Source of the DNA: an uncultured Bacteroidota bacterium | Lineage (GTDB): Bacteria > Bacteroidota > Bacteroidia > Chitinophagales > Chitinophagaceae | Length of the DNA: 28,399 nt | Direction of reading: 5' to 3' | NCBI GenBank assembly: GCA_903881265.1 | Contig: CAIRSV010000236.1 | Coordinates: forward strand, 1 to 28,399 | Shown here: piece by piece, positions 1 to 8,972 of the stretch | How positions within the stretch are numbered: the first letter of the stretch is position 1 | How the letters are laid out: every line of letters begins with the position of its first letter | Position numbers and translations under genes: made by a program | The notes under the pieces: model-generated | The model's database searches: none | Seen by the model: only the letters and a program-made list of their open reading frames with translations | Told to the model about the DNA's origin: nothing

Positions 1-808
1 ATTTTTTAAAATTTCTTTTTTTTACCTTATAAACGTCATCAAAAAAAACTTCTTTAAAGTAAATTGCTTCGTTCTTAGTCCAAAGTGGAGAATAAATATG
101 TAGTCCGTCAATTCTAGTCAATTTTGCATTTTTTTGAAATTCAAAATTTTGCAATTGCGATTGGGCTTCAACCGTATCCATCGCCGTATAATCGCCATTC
201 ATAAACGCTTTTCTAACCATATCCAAACGCTTGCTGCTAAGCGCCAAACTTTTTTGCGAGATGAGATAAATCTGATACGAATTAACCCATTCCCAATACA
301 CCGAGGCGGCATCCATTAAAATTGTATTGATCAATGATTGCTGCTCGGTTTTGGCCATATCATTGAAAAGTTTTGCTTGCTGAAGGTTAGCCCTTCGCTT
401 GTCCATGACCAAATTTTTCAGTAGGGGAATGCTTGCACCAATATAACTCGATTGACCCAAGCTTTCTGATGGGTCATATCGATTCCCGCTTAACGTTTCC
501 GTACCCGCTGAAATTTCTACACCATACCACGTAGGGATAACGATAGTAGGATTTATATAATCATAATATTGTGCATTATCAACTATTTTCTTCGTCATGT
601 AATTCCCTATGATCGGATTGAAAGCACCTTGCGCAATGGTGATATTGGCCTTTGATTTATCGATATTGATATAGCCTTGCTTGACGATGGGGTGATATAA
701 TTTCACCATCCCTAACACCTGCTCTACTTGCAATGTCACTGTATCTTTTTGAGCCAATGCATGCAAGGAAATTAGCAGAAGAAATAAACAAAAATTACTT
801 CGTCTCAT
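1..808 (-). CDS. TolC-family outer-membrane efflux protein (C-terminus cut off by window edge)
   Basis: The reading frame starts with ATG at 808 and stays open to base 1, giving 269 residues of a protein that normally has about 430-470. It begins with a signal peptide (MRRSNFCLFLLLISLHALAQ) followed by a mature start typical of TolC-like proteins (VEQVLGMVKLYHPIVKQGY). Later stretches such as SYIGASIPLLKNLVMDKRR and long helical segments rich in Q, K and A fit the alpha-helical barrel of an outer-membrane efflux channel. The start overlaps the end of the upstream adaptor gene by 14 bp, which suggests translational coupling. It is the third gene of an ABC / HlyD / TolC operon and probably forms the outer-membrane exit duct. 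The family call is firm; the transported substrate is unknown. Confidence 0.9.
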   Translation of the reverse strand, partial: MRRSNFCLFLLLISLHALAQKDTVTLQVEQVLGMVKLYHPIVKQGYINIDKSKANITIAQGAFNPIIGNYMTKKIVDNAQYYDYINPTIVIPTWYGVEISAGTETLSGNRYDPSESLGQSSYIGASIPLLKNLVMDKRRANLQQAKLFNDMAKTEQQSLINTILMDAASVYWEWVNSYQIYLISQKSLALSSKRLDMVRKAFMNGDYTAMDTVEAQSQLQNFEFQKNAKLTRIDGLHIYSPLWTKNEAIYFKEVFFDDVYKVKKRNFKK

Positions 809-2114
809 TTTGTTCAGTTTTTTTTCCTGCATAAAAATCAGCAGGAAATCCATTAATGTTACGCCATAGTTCATACCAAATTGGCACATCATTGATTAGT
901 AGAATACTTTGGGCGCCAGTTCCAATTCTAAGTTGGGCCGGCCATTTTGTTCGTGTACTATCTTCTGCCACCAATACCCTATAAAGGCCGTTTTCGCCAA
1001 TGGTACCTTCGATAGATACAACCTTACCCGCAAAGGTACCGTAGCTTCCTTTCGGCCAACCGCTAAACACAATGGCTGGGAATCCGTCGAAAATAAATCG
1101 TACTTGCTGACCCACATTGACCAATGGCAGATCCATAGGCTTCACATACATTTCAACTGCGTAATCTGCCTTTGTAGGCACTATCAATGAAATCGTTTCG
1201 CCTTCCTTCAATAGTTCACCGATACCTGATTTATTCGCTTGCACCACTTGACCATCTTGTGAAGCCGTTACATAATACATGCCGTTACGTATGGTATAAT
1301 TGCTCACCTGGTTTTCAAGTTTGGCAACTTCACCCTGCGTGATGGCAATCTGACTCATGTTTTGAAATTTGTCTCCCTCTGCTTTATTCATCTTTTCATC
1401 ATACTCTTGTTCAATGCTATTTCGCTCTATTTGAACATTGACTATCTCTTGTTGGGTCTGTGCAATTTTATTTTCCGTGATGATCTTCTTTGCCAAGGAA
1501 TTCTGATATAGAATATTCCGCTGTTGCAATTGAGTTTGAGATACCAATCCTTCTTGATACATTGTCAATTGCCGCTCATACTGATTTTGTAATAATTTCA
1601 CTTCATTCTCATTAGCCGATAATTCAGCTTTTTCGGCTGAGAGCTTATTCGTTAGCTGTTTCAACTTGTTGTTTGTTTGTTCTTTTTTAAGTTGTTTAGC
1701 ATTCTCCAAATTATTGATCTGCTTCTGCGTCATGGTAATCTTTCCCTGATAAAAAGAAATACTTCCTTTTTTAGCTGCTAGCTGTGTATTGGTTCGGGGA
1801 ATCAAATTAGAGTCCAAATAATCTTCCTTAATTTCTGTAAGCAGTAAAATCGTATCCCCTTTTTTTACAAAATCACCTTCTTTGATTAACCATTTACTGA
1901 TTCTTCCAGGAATGGGAGAATTTACTTTTTGTGACCGCTGTTCTTGCTTACGCGCAGTGATCGTACCTTTTGATTTGATATTTTGTGTCCAAGGCAAAAA
2001 CAACATAATAATCAATAGAAGTATGATTCCACAGAAGTAATAGCGAACTTTACTTTTTTGATGAATCAAAAAAATAGCGTCAAAAGATTTAAGAGGTATG
2101 TTATATCGTTCCAA
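795..2114 (-). CDS. HlyD-family periplasmic adaptor (membrane fusion protein) of a type I secretion system
   Basis: The protein has a short cytoplasmic N-terminus, one transmembrane segment (around residues 23-42, ending LFLPW), a lipoyl-like half with the motif PGRISKWLIKEGDFVKKGD, a long Q/K/E-rich coiled coil (roughly residues 125-265), then the second lipoyl half (DGQVVQANKSGIGELLKEGE) and a beta-barrel region. This is the HlyD layout, linking an inner-membrane ABC protein to a TolC duct. An open frame reaches ATG at 2192, but that would overlap the ABC gene by 92 bp. I prefer TTG at 2114 (then ERYNIPLKS), because it overlaps by only 14 bp and gives the N-terminal length usual for Bacteroidota HlyD adaptors. 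The product is 439 residues from that start and 465 from 2192. Confidence 0.88.
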   Translation of the reverse strand: MERYNIPLKSFDAIFLIHQKSKVRYYFCGIILLLIIMLFLPWTQNIKSKGTITARKQEQRSQKVNSPIPGRISKWLIKEGDFVKKGDTILLLTEIKEDYLDSNLIPRTNTQLAAKKGSISFYQGKITMTQKQINNLENAKQLKKEQTNNKLKQLTNKLSAEKAELSANENEVKLLQNQYERQLTMYQEGLVSQTQLQQRNILYQNSLAKKIITENKIAQTQQEIVNVQIERNSIEQEYDEKMNKAEGDKFQNMSQIAITQGEVAKLENQVSNYTIRNGMYYVTASQDGQVVQANKSGIGELLKEGETISLIVPTKADYAVEMYVKPMDLPLVNVGQQVRFIFDGFPAIVFSGWPKGSYGTFAGKVVSIEGTIGENGLYRVLVAEDSTRTKWPAQLRIGTGAQSILLINDVPIWYELWRNINGFPADFYAGKKTEQNETK

Positions 2115-3783
2115 GGTGCTGTGTTTTAATAATTGCTTCGCCGTTTTTAAGATGAATATGTTGCGTGCATTTCCCTGCAAAATCGCTATCATTGGTTGAA
2201 ATAATAACCGTTCTCGTTTTGGACACTTCCATCAAATAAGACTGAAGGCCTTGCGTTGCATTTTCATCCAACCCTGTCCATGGATCTTCGAGTATAAGTA
2301 ATATAGGGTTGTGACTCAATGCTCTAAGTAGCAAAATTTTCTTTTTGATAGACGAAGGAAGCCTTCTTCCTAATGGATCAATAGGGCTGTTAAATGACAC
2401 AGGAAAAAAGGAAATGAAATTATCGAAATGTAATTTTTCGGTCAATGCAATGATATGTTGTATGCTAACATCCGGCTTTCCGAGCGAAATATTATCATAC
2501 AAACTTCCTTCAAAAAGATCTTGCTCACTAAAATACACACCGGTTTGTGCTCTGAGATGTTGCAGCGAATAATGTTGAAGGGGGATATTATTCAACATAA
2601 TCATACCGCTGTTTGGTCTGTATGAACCTTTTAATAATTTAAGCAAGGTCGATTTTCCACTGTTCTCTTCGCCTGATATACAAGTGATGCTATTCCGTTT
2701 AATATACAATGACAATCCTTCAAATACCGTTTGCTCGTCGCTATATGAAAATGTAACGTTCTTCAACTCAATGTCAACTTGGTTTGACTGAAGCTCTACA
2801 CTGCCATCTTTCTCTAGTTCGATGTCCAATACAGCGTTTAGTTTATGTATCCCTGTAACAACATCATAAATATGCTCAAGGCTTTTGATCAATTTTTCCA
2901 ACGAATTAATGACGGTGATAATGATGATCTCGGCAGCCACAAATTGACCAATATTTATCTTTTGATTAAACAATAAATATGAACCAAGTATTAGCATCAA
3001 TGCCGTGATGCAGAGTTTAAAAAAAACCAATGACTTGAATTGTATTAATAACACATGAAAATGCGATGTTCGAGCAGACAAATACTTCATCAATTGCTCG
3101 TCTGTTTTTACTAGATTTAGATGAGTGCCTTGACTATATTTCAATGATTTTATAACACGTCCCATTTCTTCGAGCCATGCAACCACTTTATACTTATAAT
3201 CACTCTCTGCAATGCTTGTTTCTAGTCCTTTCTTACTCGTTAATCTGAATATCAAGAACATAATCAATACCAATATAAATGAAAACAAAATAAACAAGGG
3301 ATGATATAATGAAAGCAGAATTAAACCCAATACGATTTGAATAATAGCTGCCGGAATATCCAATAGCAATTTTGAAATACCCTTCTGCACATTGACCGTT
3401 TCAAAAAAACGGTTGATCTTTTCTGGTAGATAATACCTGTCAATATCCTTAAAGTCGAATCTCGGTATCGTTTCGGAAAAGGCAAGCGCATAACGAACAA
3501 AAATCTTTTGTTGAATCTTTTCAATGATTTTCATTTGGTTGATTTGCAGATATCCTAATAGAAATACACCGGCTATGATGATCAGTATCAATACATAGAC
3601 TGACGTGACCATGGTAGCCCCTAATACGAAACCTAGGATAGCCTGTATACCCAATGGTAAACTCAACTGGATCAGACCGCTCAAAATCGCATAGAAATAA
3701 ATGGATGAAATCTCCTTTCGCTCCAACCGGATAAGTTCCGCTAATTTAGTAAACCCGTATGCTTCCTGTTTCATTGTGCGCAA
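2101..3783 (-). CDS. Type I secretion ABC transporter, membrane domain plus non-canonical ATPase domain
   Basis: The 560-residue protein has an N-terminal membrane domain with about five or six hydrophobic segments (residues 25-300) and a C-terminal ATP-binding domain (335-560). It has no N-terminal C39 peptidase domain, so it is unlikely to cleave a double-glycine leader. Walker A is intact (GEENSGKST, 371-379). Other motifs differ from the usual ABC pattern: the LSGGQ signature is LPSSI (475-479), Walker B ends in E499-D500 instead of D-E, the H-loop histidine is N531, and the Q-loop glutamine aligns with a serine near 419. Such changes may be typical of this Bacteroidota subfamily, so they do not prove loss of activity. 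It is the first gene of the operon with the HlyD and TolC genes. ATG at 3774 is an alternative start. Confidence 0.88.
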   Translation of the reverse strand: MRTMKQEAYGFTKLAELIRLERKEISSIYFYAILSGLIQLSLPLGIQAILGFVLGATMVTSVYVLILIIIAGVFLLGYLQINQMKIIEKIQQKIFVRYALAFSETIPRFDFKDIDRYYLPEKINRFFETVNVQKGISKLLLDIPAAIIQIVLGLILLSLYHPLFILFSFILVLIMFLIFRLTSKKGLETSIAESDYKYKVVAWLEEMGRVIKSLKYSQGTHLNLVKTDEQLMKYLSARTSHFHVLLIQFKSLVFFKLCITALMLILGSYLLFNQKINIGQFVAAEIIIITVINSLEKLIKSLEHIYDVVTGIHKLNAVLDIELEKDGSVELQSNQVDIELKNVTFSYSDEQTVFEGLSLYIKRNSITCISGEENSGKSTLLKLLKGSYRPNSGMIMLNNIPLQHYSLQHLRAQTGVYFSEQDLFEGSLYDNISLGKPDVSIQHIIALTEKLHFDNFISFFPVSFNSPIDPLGRRLPSSIKKKILLLRALSHNPILLILEDPWTGLDENATQGLQSYLMEVSKTRTVIISTNDSDFAGKCTQHIHLKNGEAIIKTQHLGTI

Positions 3784-3850
3784 TTTTTACACTGTTTGTT
3801 TTCATTGAATTTACATAACTCCTCTACACGACGAGTTTTATAAGGTTCGG

Positions 3851-3858
3851 CAAAAATA
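3851..3858 (-). promoter_or_regulatory. Putative -7 promoter element of the type I secretion operon
   Basis: Read on the minus strand this is TATTTTTG, a perfect match to the Bacteroidota -7 consensus TAnnTTTG. It would start transcription near 3844, about 60 bases before the ABC gene. No clear TTG -33 element lies at the expected distance. Confidence 0.45.
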
Positions 3859-3876
3859 GTACTTGTTTTTATAATA

Positions 3877-3889
3877 ATAGTATTACTAT
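3877..3889. promoter_or_regulatory. Inverted repeat, candidate operator for the divergent TetR regulator
   Basis: ATAGT-ATT-ACTAT is a perfect 5-bp inverted repeat with a 3-bp spacer. It lies between the divergent TetR gene and the ABC operon, about 20 bases upstream of the candidate -7 element, which is where a repressor would cover the -33 region. A partial copy of the half-site, ATAGTACT, occurs at 3856-3863. TetR proteins bind short palindromes and often control the divergent neighbour; that this protein binds this site is inference. The region is AT-rich, so a 5-bp repeat could arise by chance. Confidence 0.4.
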
Positions 3890-3956
3890 CATAAATAATT
3901 GTAAAAATATTTTCTGTAGCTTTACCGCTTCGCAAACAGACCTAAACACATCCGTC

Positions 3957-4634
3957 ATGAAACCGCAGTTGCAGATCAGAATGAACGAAGCCTTATACCT
4001 TCGTAACCCCGAAAGCTCAGCGCTAGGAAAAAGCATTATCAAACATAGTGTCGAAATGATCTACGCACAGGGTATTGAAACCTTTACCTTTAAGAAGCTA
4101 GCTGCCGAAATCGGCACAACTGAAGCCAGCATTTATCGTTACTTCGAAAATAAACACAAGTTGCTAGTCTATCTGACCGCATGGTATTGGGGATGGCTTG
4201 AATTTCAAATCAGCTTTCATACCAATAATATCAAGGAGCCTGCAGTCAAGTTGAAAAGGGTGATCAAGTTATTAACCTCAACTGTCGTAGATGACAAACA
4301 GACCCATCATATCAACGAGAGTTTCCTCCATCAAATTATTATTGCCGAAGGATCAAAGGCTTATCTCACCAAGCAGGTAGGTGAGGATAACAAACAACAA
4401 TTCTTCAAACCGTACAAAGACCTCTGTGCCGTCATAGGCCACATCATCTCGGAAGTGAATCCGAAATACAAATACCCTAAATCGCTCGCCACCACTATCG
4501 TCGAAATGGCACACTTCCAAAATTTCTTTATGAATAATCTGCCTTCCCTTACCGATTTCGGTAAGACGAAAGAGGAAAGCGAAATCATTGCCTTTTTGAA
4601 TGATTTGGTGTTTTCTAGTGTAAAGAAAAAATAA
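3957..4634 (+). CDS. TetR/AcrR-family transcriptional regulator
   Basis: The 225-residue protein has an N-terminal TetR DNA-binding domain: SIIKHSVEMIYAQGIETFTF is followed by the helix-turn-helix KKLAAEIGTTEASIYRYFEN (about residues 46-64) and the usual K-H-LL continuation. The C-terminal 150 residues are helical and would bind a ligand that cannot be named. It is divergent from the ABC/HlyD/TolC operon with 173 bp between the starts, so the simplest inference is that it represses that operon and is relieved by a compound handled by the transporter. ATG at 3957 is the first start; a second ATG at 3981 (MNEALYLRNPES) is also plausible. Confidence 0.9.
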   Translation: MKPQLQIRMNEALYLRNPESSALGKSIIKHSVEMIYAQGIETFTFKKLAAEIGTTEASIYRYFENKHKLLVYLTAWYWGWLEFQISFHTNNIKEPAVKLKRVIKLLTSTVVDDKQTHHINESFLHQIIIAEGSKAYLTKQVGEDNKQQFFKPYKDLCAVIGHIISEVNPKYKYPKSLATTIVEMAHFQNFFMNNLPSLTDFGKTKEESEIIAFLNDLVFSSVKKK

Positions 4635-4994
4635 TTCTCCAAACAAGTAGCAGGTAAAATCAAGCAATGCATTCGAATAAGTAACTACGATACACGGCGA
4701 AGAACAGATTGAGCATTTACAGTTCATTATTGAAAATGATTTCGCATATCAACAGCCTCTGACAGTTTGATTAGAGATATAAGATGAGTACATTTGTCGA
4801 GATACTGCTAAAAAAAATACCTGGCATATCAAGAACATTCTAGTACAAATCGATGTCGATCTGCATCATTTAACACCGTATTGTTCTTACTATCACTACA
4901 ACATGTGATGATAATAATAAAAAAGTAACTGCCTATTATTTTTTTAATCAGCCATAAGGCATCATTTTTGCAGACTCATTCATCACATACGCAT
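4635..4994. other. 360-bp stretch without a confident gene
   Basis: No open frame of normal gene length is present. One plus-strand frame from 4681 reads like protein (GEEQIEHLQFIIENDFAYQQ) but hits TGA at 4768 and TAA soon after, then continues as TAKKNTWHIKNILVQIDVDL to a stop near 4910. A separate 19-codon frame, MSTFVEILLKKIPGISRTF, runs 4784-4843. These may be remains of a decayed gene or chance. The end of the stretch (4949-4956, CATTTTTG) is a one-mismatch match to the -7 element and may serve the next gene. Confidence 0.5.
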
Positions 4995-7900
4995 ATGAAA
5001 AAAGTTATACTATTACTCATGTTCACGTTTACGTGCTTACTGGCCCAATCCCAGATCATTATCAATGAACTGGAAGCAGATGCCGGTAACAATGACGGTA
5101 ACGGTGGCGATTGGATTGAATTTAAGAATATCGGCACGTCATCTGAAGATATGAGTTGTTGGCGTCTTACCAACGGCGGTAGTGTAATCATCTCATTCCC
5201 AAACGGCCTTATTGTTCCTGCTGGCGCTTATGTATTAGTCGGCAATGCCGCTAAAATGATGTGCGCCACCTGCGATTATAAATCGATGTCATCGTTGTTC
5301 ACTCTCAATGCCAACGGCTTCGGTACCGGCACAGGTTTGTATGCCAATACTATTTTTCTCAATACCGACCTAGCCCTCAATGGAGGTTGCGGTTGTCTGA
5401 CTGGATCTGGCAACTATAACAATGGCTCCGGTACAGGTGATCGTGTGATGCTAATGACCGATGCAGGCGCTATCATCGATGCGATGCTGTATGCAGGTGG
5501 TAATAATTATGGTAGCGGTCCTATCAATGTCAATTTTGCAGGTACTAGCAGTTGTGGTCTTAATCCGACGACGCTGCCTGATGTCACTTCTTCTATTTAT
5601 GACGGACGAACTATCTGTAACGATTTGACTGGTTGCAACTCGTCCTATGCCCGCCTTCCTGATGGCAACAACGGTGCTATTGTTACCTACGACCAATCAG
5701 GTAATTTGGGTTGTACCAATTGTATCCTACCGTGCACGTCGGGTTCGACCAATACAGCCGGTACCGATTTTCCTACGCCAGGTCTGAGTAATGGCAATAG
5801 TTCATCTACTTGGACTGCTACGCTCAATGGCTCACCAATGCTTGCATCTACCACCACCCTATCTGTCTGTGGCGCCACACCGCTCACCTTCACTTATCAG
5901 ATCAAGAACTTTACAAATGCATCCTTAGTAGCGATTCAGCCTTCAGGCAATCTAGGTTCCTATATTAGTACCAATGGCGGCACACCGACCACGTTTACCG
6001 GCACAAACTTTAACGCGACGACAGGTGTTACAACCTTAACAACAACCATCACACCGCCGAACGGTATTACGACATACGAATTTGTATGGGGCGATGGTAA
6101 TGTTATCTGCACGACTTGTCCGGGTTCAAGCTCCACGTCGACACCGACCAATCTTTCATCTAACCAGCAGGAATGTTATGTATCGCGTACGCTAATTGTT
6201 TCACGCGAAAATCCATTGGCAGGACCCGCGACGGCTTCGTGCTCATTACCCGGTACCATCACCGTCAATGGCGCTACCGGCACCAATCTTCAATATACGT
6301 TGCAAAAACAATCTGTAGCCTCGGGTCCATTTGTAACGACAGGCAGTGCACAAAGCAGTAATATCATTGGTGGAATTTTCGACGATGACGCTGATCCAGC
6401 CTTACCAAATTATCAGGTCTTAGTTTCAACAGTCAATACATCTTGCCCCAACCCAACGCCATTAGTAGTAGCTGTCCCTAACTCGTGTTTGGGTAATCCG
6501 GCTTGTCCACAGTACTTTACCACAGGCAGCGGTGTTCCGACCTTTACACCCAATACAGGCTCAATTGTATGTGCCGGTTCAACGGTTCAATTCAATGTCA
6601 CCATTAAAGGTGTCTGCACAACTGGACAAGTAGAAGTCAAGTATGATTTTAATCCAGCGTTTGACCCTTATGCCTCTGGTATTTCATTGGGTACGGCAGG
6701 CACTGCAGTAGGGACAACACCACCAACGACCACCGCTTCTGGTCGTGTTTTTATCAATGAGTTTGTACCGCGCCCGGGAACAGGCACGTGCGGCACACTT
6801 GGGATCACACCCAACGGTGCTTCACCTAACAGTGGTGAGTGGATTGAGTTATATAATGCTGGACCAAGCTTTGTCGATATCAGCGGATGGATTGTATCGG
6901 ATGGCGACTGGACTGCTACCATACCCGCTGGTGTACTTTTAAATACTGGCACCTATTATCTAATCGGCGGTGGCGGTACGTTTTGCTCTAGCGGTGTGCT
7001 TCCTGATTTGAATATCGAAACTTGTAACTGCACGACCGTTAGTCCGACAACACAAGACATTATGAACCTCACCGATGGCGGAGAGCAACTGGCTCTTTAT
7101 GATTGTTCTGGCAACTATATTGATGGCGTTCTTTGGAATGTAGGTCAAGGCCTGCCTGATGTCACGGCCAATATTGCCCCAGCCACAGGATGCGGAAATT
7201 ATATCCTTTCTAAATCGGTGAATTTGCCTGCAGCAGCTTCATTTGCGGCTACAGGTACTAATTTTTCAGGCACCACACAGGGTCGTTACCGCACAAATAC
7301 CAATACTTGGATTACTACTAGTACAACTGGTGTGGTACCAACACCAAAAGCAGCTAATCCGGGCGGCAACTGGGATGGCATCACTGGCGCGACCATTCCT
7401 TTCGGCACGCAATGTCCTCCTCCACCTGTGACATCCGTCATCACCGTCACAATACCAGATACCTGCTCACTAACCGCCTATACTAACCTGACATTAAAAG
7501 CAATTTACAAACCGGATCCTATTGCGCCTTGTACCAAATCGGATGTAACAGCCACTGCTGATTTTGCCATCCCGCCATGTGATGAACTGACATTGTCTGG
7601 CAATGGCGATTATTGCGCACCAAGTACGGCTCCGGTTTCCATCACTACATCTTCACCTCTTATCGGAAATTATACCATCAATCTCAGCAATGGTACCAAC
7701 ACTGTTTCTATCAATCCTGTTTCAGGTGCAGGGCCATTTACAACCACTGTTGCCAACAGCGGTGTTTGGACTATTGCGAATACCCTTCCTCCGTTCGGTG
7801 TTTGTCCACCCAAACGTACAGGTTCGGCCATCATTACTATCAACCCTATACCACAAATTACAAGTGCGCCAACGAATGCGGCTTATTGCTATTCATATCC

Positions 7901-8924
7901 GTTTGATTTAGCTTCACTTGAACCTTCTATTGTTACCTCACCGTCAACTACTCATTTTGTTTGGTATGATTCGGCTGTGGGTGGCGTTGAAATTAATCCG
8001 TATGTATTTCCTTTAGGAACGACCACCTATTATGTGGCAGCAACTACAGGCCTACCCGCCAATTGTGAGGAAGTCACACGCACTCCGATTACCTTGAACA
8101 CATTGGCATTACCTGAGGTACCGAATCTCAGTAGCAATGGCGTGGTGGCTACATTCACACCTCAAAGCCCTAATTGTACCCCATTCCCATGCCCATCCGG
8201 TTTGCAATACTCTGCCGATGGCATCAATTGGGGTGCCGGACCAAGTTTTACATTCACCGATCCAGGATGGGCGGGTTTTGGTTCACCTGCTAATAGTTTA
8301 GTGTATATCCGCAATGCCGCGTCGCCTTCGTGTTTCAACTATGTGACCTATCTAGGTTCATACATACCTCTGCCAACAGAACTATTTCATTTTACGGGTC
8401 ATATGAATGATGAAGGCACCATTGATCTTTTCTGGAAGACCGCACAGGAAAAGAATGTATCGCATTTTGAAATAGAGAAAAGCACTGACAAAACTTCCTT
8501 CACAAAAATAGGAGATGTGAACGCTGTCGGCAATACAGCTACGATTACAGATTATGCCTTCAACGATCCGGCGCCATACAATGGTGCTAATTATTATCGT
8601 CTCAAGATAACAGATATCGACGAACAATACGCGTATTCGAATGTCATCCTACTTCAATCAAACAGCAATGCCGCTTCCGTGGCAGCTATTTATCCAAATC
8701 CAGCCAATGAATCAGTGACCTTAGAATTGAATGCACCTTTACAAGAAAATAGCCTGATTGAAATTTTTGATGCACTTGGCCGACGGGTTATTTCAACCTC
8801 TGTGCTATTGCAAAAAGGATATAACAAATCTGTTCTTGCAATTGAACAACTCACAAAAGGTCATTACACGATTAGGCTGCAGCTAAATTCAACAAGTATC
8901 ACCCGTAGCTTCATAAAGAAGTAG
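4995..8924 (+). CDS. Large exported protein with two lamin-tail domains and a T9SS type A sorting domain
   Basis: This start gives 1309 residues. The open frame reaches ATG at 4968, but only ATG at 4995 places a normal signal peptide at the N-terminus (MKKVILLLMFTFTCLLAQSQ). Two lamin-tail domains are visible: one right after the signal (IIINELEADAGN, GGDWIEFKNIG, IVPAGAYVLVGN) and one around residues 583-700 (RVFINEFVPRPG, GEWIELYNAG, LLNTGTYYLIGG). An Ig-like segment near 950-1035 carries the pattern FVWYDSAVGG...YYVAATTG. The last 80 residues (IYPNPANES, then LGRRV, ending SFIKK) are a type A T9SS sorting domain. The protein is rich in T, N, G and paired cysteines and should be cell-surface or secreted. 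Its function is unknown. It is visibly richer in G+C than the secretion operon upstream. Confidence 0.92.
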   Translation: MKKVILLLMFTFTCLLAQSQIIINELEADAGNNDGNGGDWIEFKNIGTSSEDMSCWRLTNGGSVIISFPNGLIVPAGAYVLVGNAAKMMCATCDYKSMSSLFTLNANGFGTGTGLYANTIFLNTDLALNGGCGCLTGSGNYNNGSGTGDRVMLMTDAGAIIDAMLYAGGNNYGSGPINVNFAGTSSCGLNPTTLPDVTSSIYDGRTICNDLTGCNSSYARLPDGNNGAIVTYDQSGNLGCTNCILPCTSGSTNTAGTDFPTPGLSNGNSSSTWTATLNGSPMLASTTTLSVCGATPLTFTYQIKNFTNASLVAIQPSGNLGSYISTNGGTPTTFTGTNFNATTGVTTLTTTITPPNGITTYEFVWGDGNVICTTCPGSSSTSTPTNLSSNQQECYVSRTLIVSRENPLAGPATASCSLPGTITVNGATGTNLQYTLQKQSVASGPFVTTGSAQSSNIIGGIFDDDADPALPNYQVLVSTVNTSCPNPTPLVVAVPNSCLGNPACPQYFTTGSGVPTFTPNTGSIVCAGSTVQFNVTIKGVCTTGQVEVKYDFNPAFDPYASGISLGTAGTAVGTTPPTTTASGRVFINEFVPRPGTGTCGTLGITPNGASPNSGEWIELYNAGPSFVDISGWIVSDGDWTATIPAGVLLNTGTYYLIGGGGTFCSSGVLPDLNIETCNCTTVSPTTQDIMNLTDGGEQLALYDCSGNYIDGVLWNVGQGLPDVTANIAPATGCGNYILSKSVNLPAAASFAATGTNFSGTTQGRYRTNTNTWITTSTTGVVPTPKAANPGGNWDGITGATIPFGTQCPPPPVTSVITVTIPDTCSLTAYTNLTLKAIYKPDPIAPCTKSDVTATADFAIPPCDELTLSGNGDYCAPSTAPVSITTSSPLIGNYTINLSNGTNTVSINPVSGAGPFTTTVANSGVWTIANTLPPFGVCPPKRTGSAIITINPIPQITSAPTNAAYCYSYPFDLASLEPSIVTSPSTTHFVWYDSAVGGVEINPYVFPLGTTTYYVAATTGLPANCEEVTRTPITLNTLALPEVPNLSSNGVVATFTPQSPNCTPFPCPSGLQYSADGINWGAGPSFTFTDPGWAGFGSPANSLVYIRNAASPSCFNYVTYLGSYIPLPTELFHFTGHMNDEGTIDLFWKTAQEKNVSHFEIEKSTDKTSFTKIGDVNAVGNTATITDYAFNDPAPYNGANYYRLKITDIDEQYAYSNVILLQSNSNAASVAAIYPNPANESVTLELNAPLQENSLIEIFDALGRRVISTSVLLQKGYNKSVLAIEQLTKGHYTIRLQLNSTSITRSFIKK

Positions 8925-8972
8925 CGGTCAACTTTTTTTCATATTTAACCATTACTTTTACCAAAAAAAATT

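Noticed and set aside
4353..4727. 124-residue minus-strand open frame over the end of the TetR gene
   Set aside because: It overlaps a clear TetR-family gene and shows no domain or start signal.
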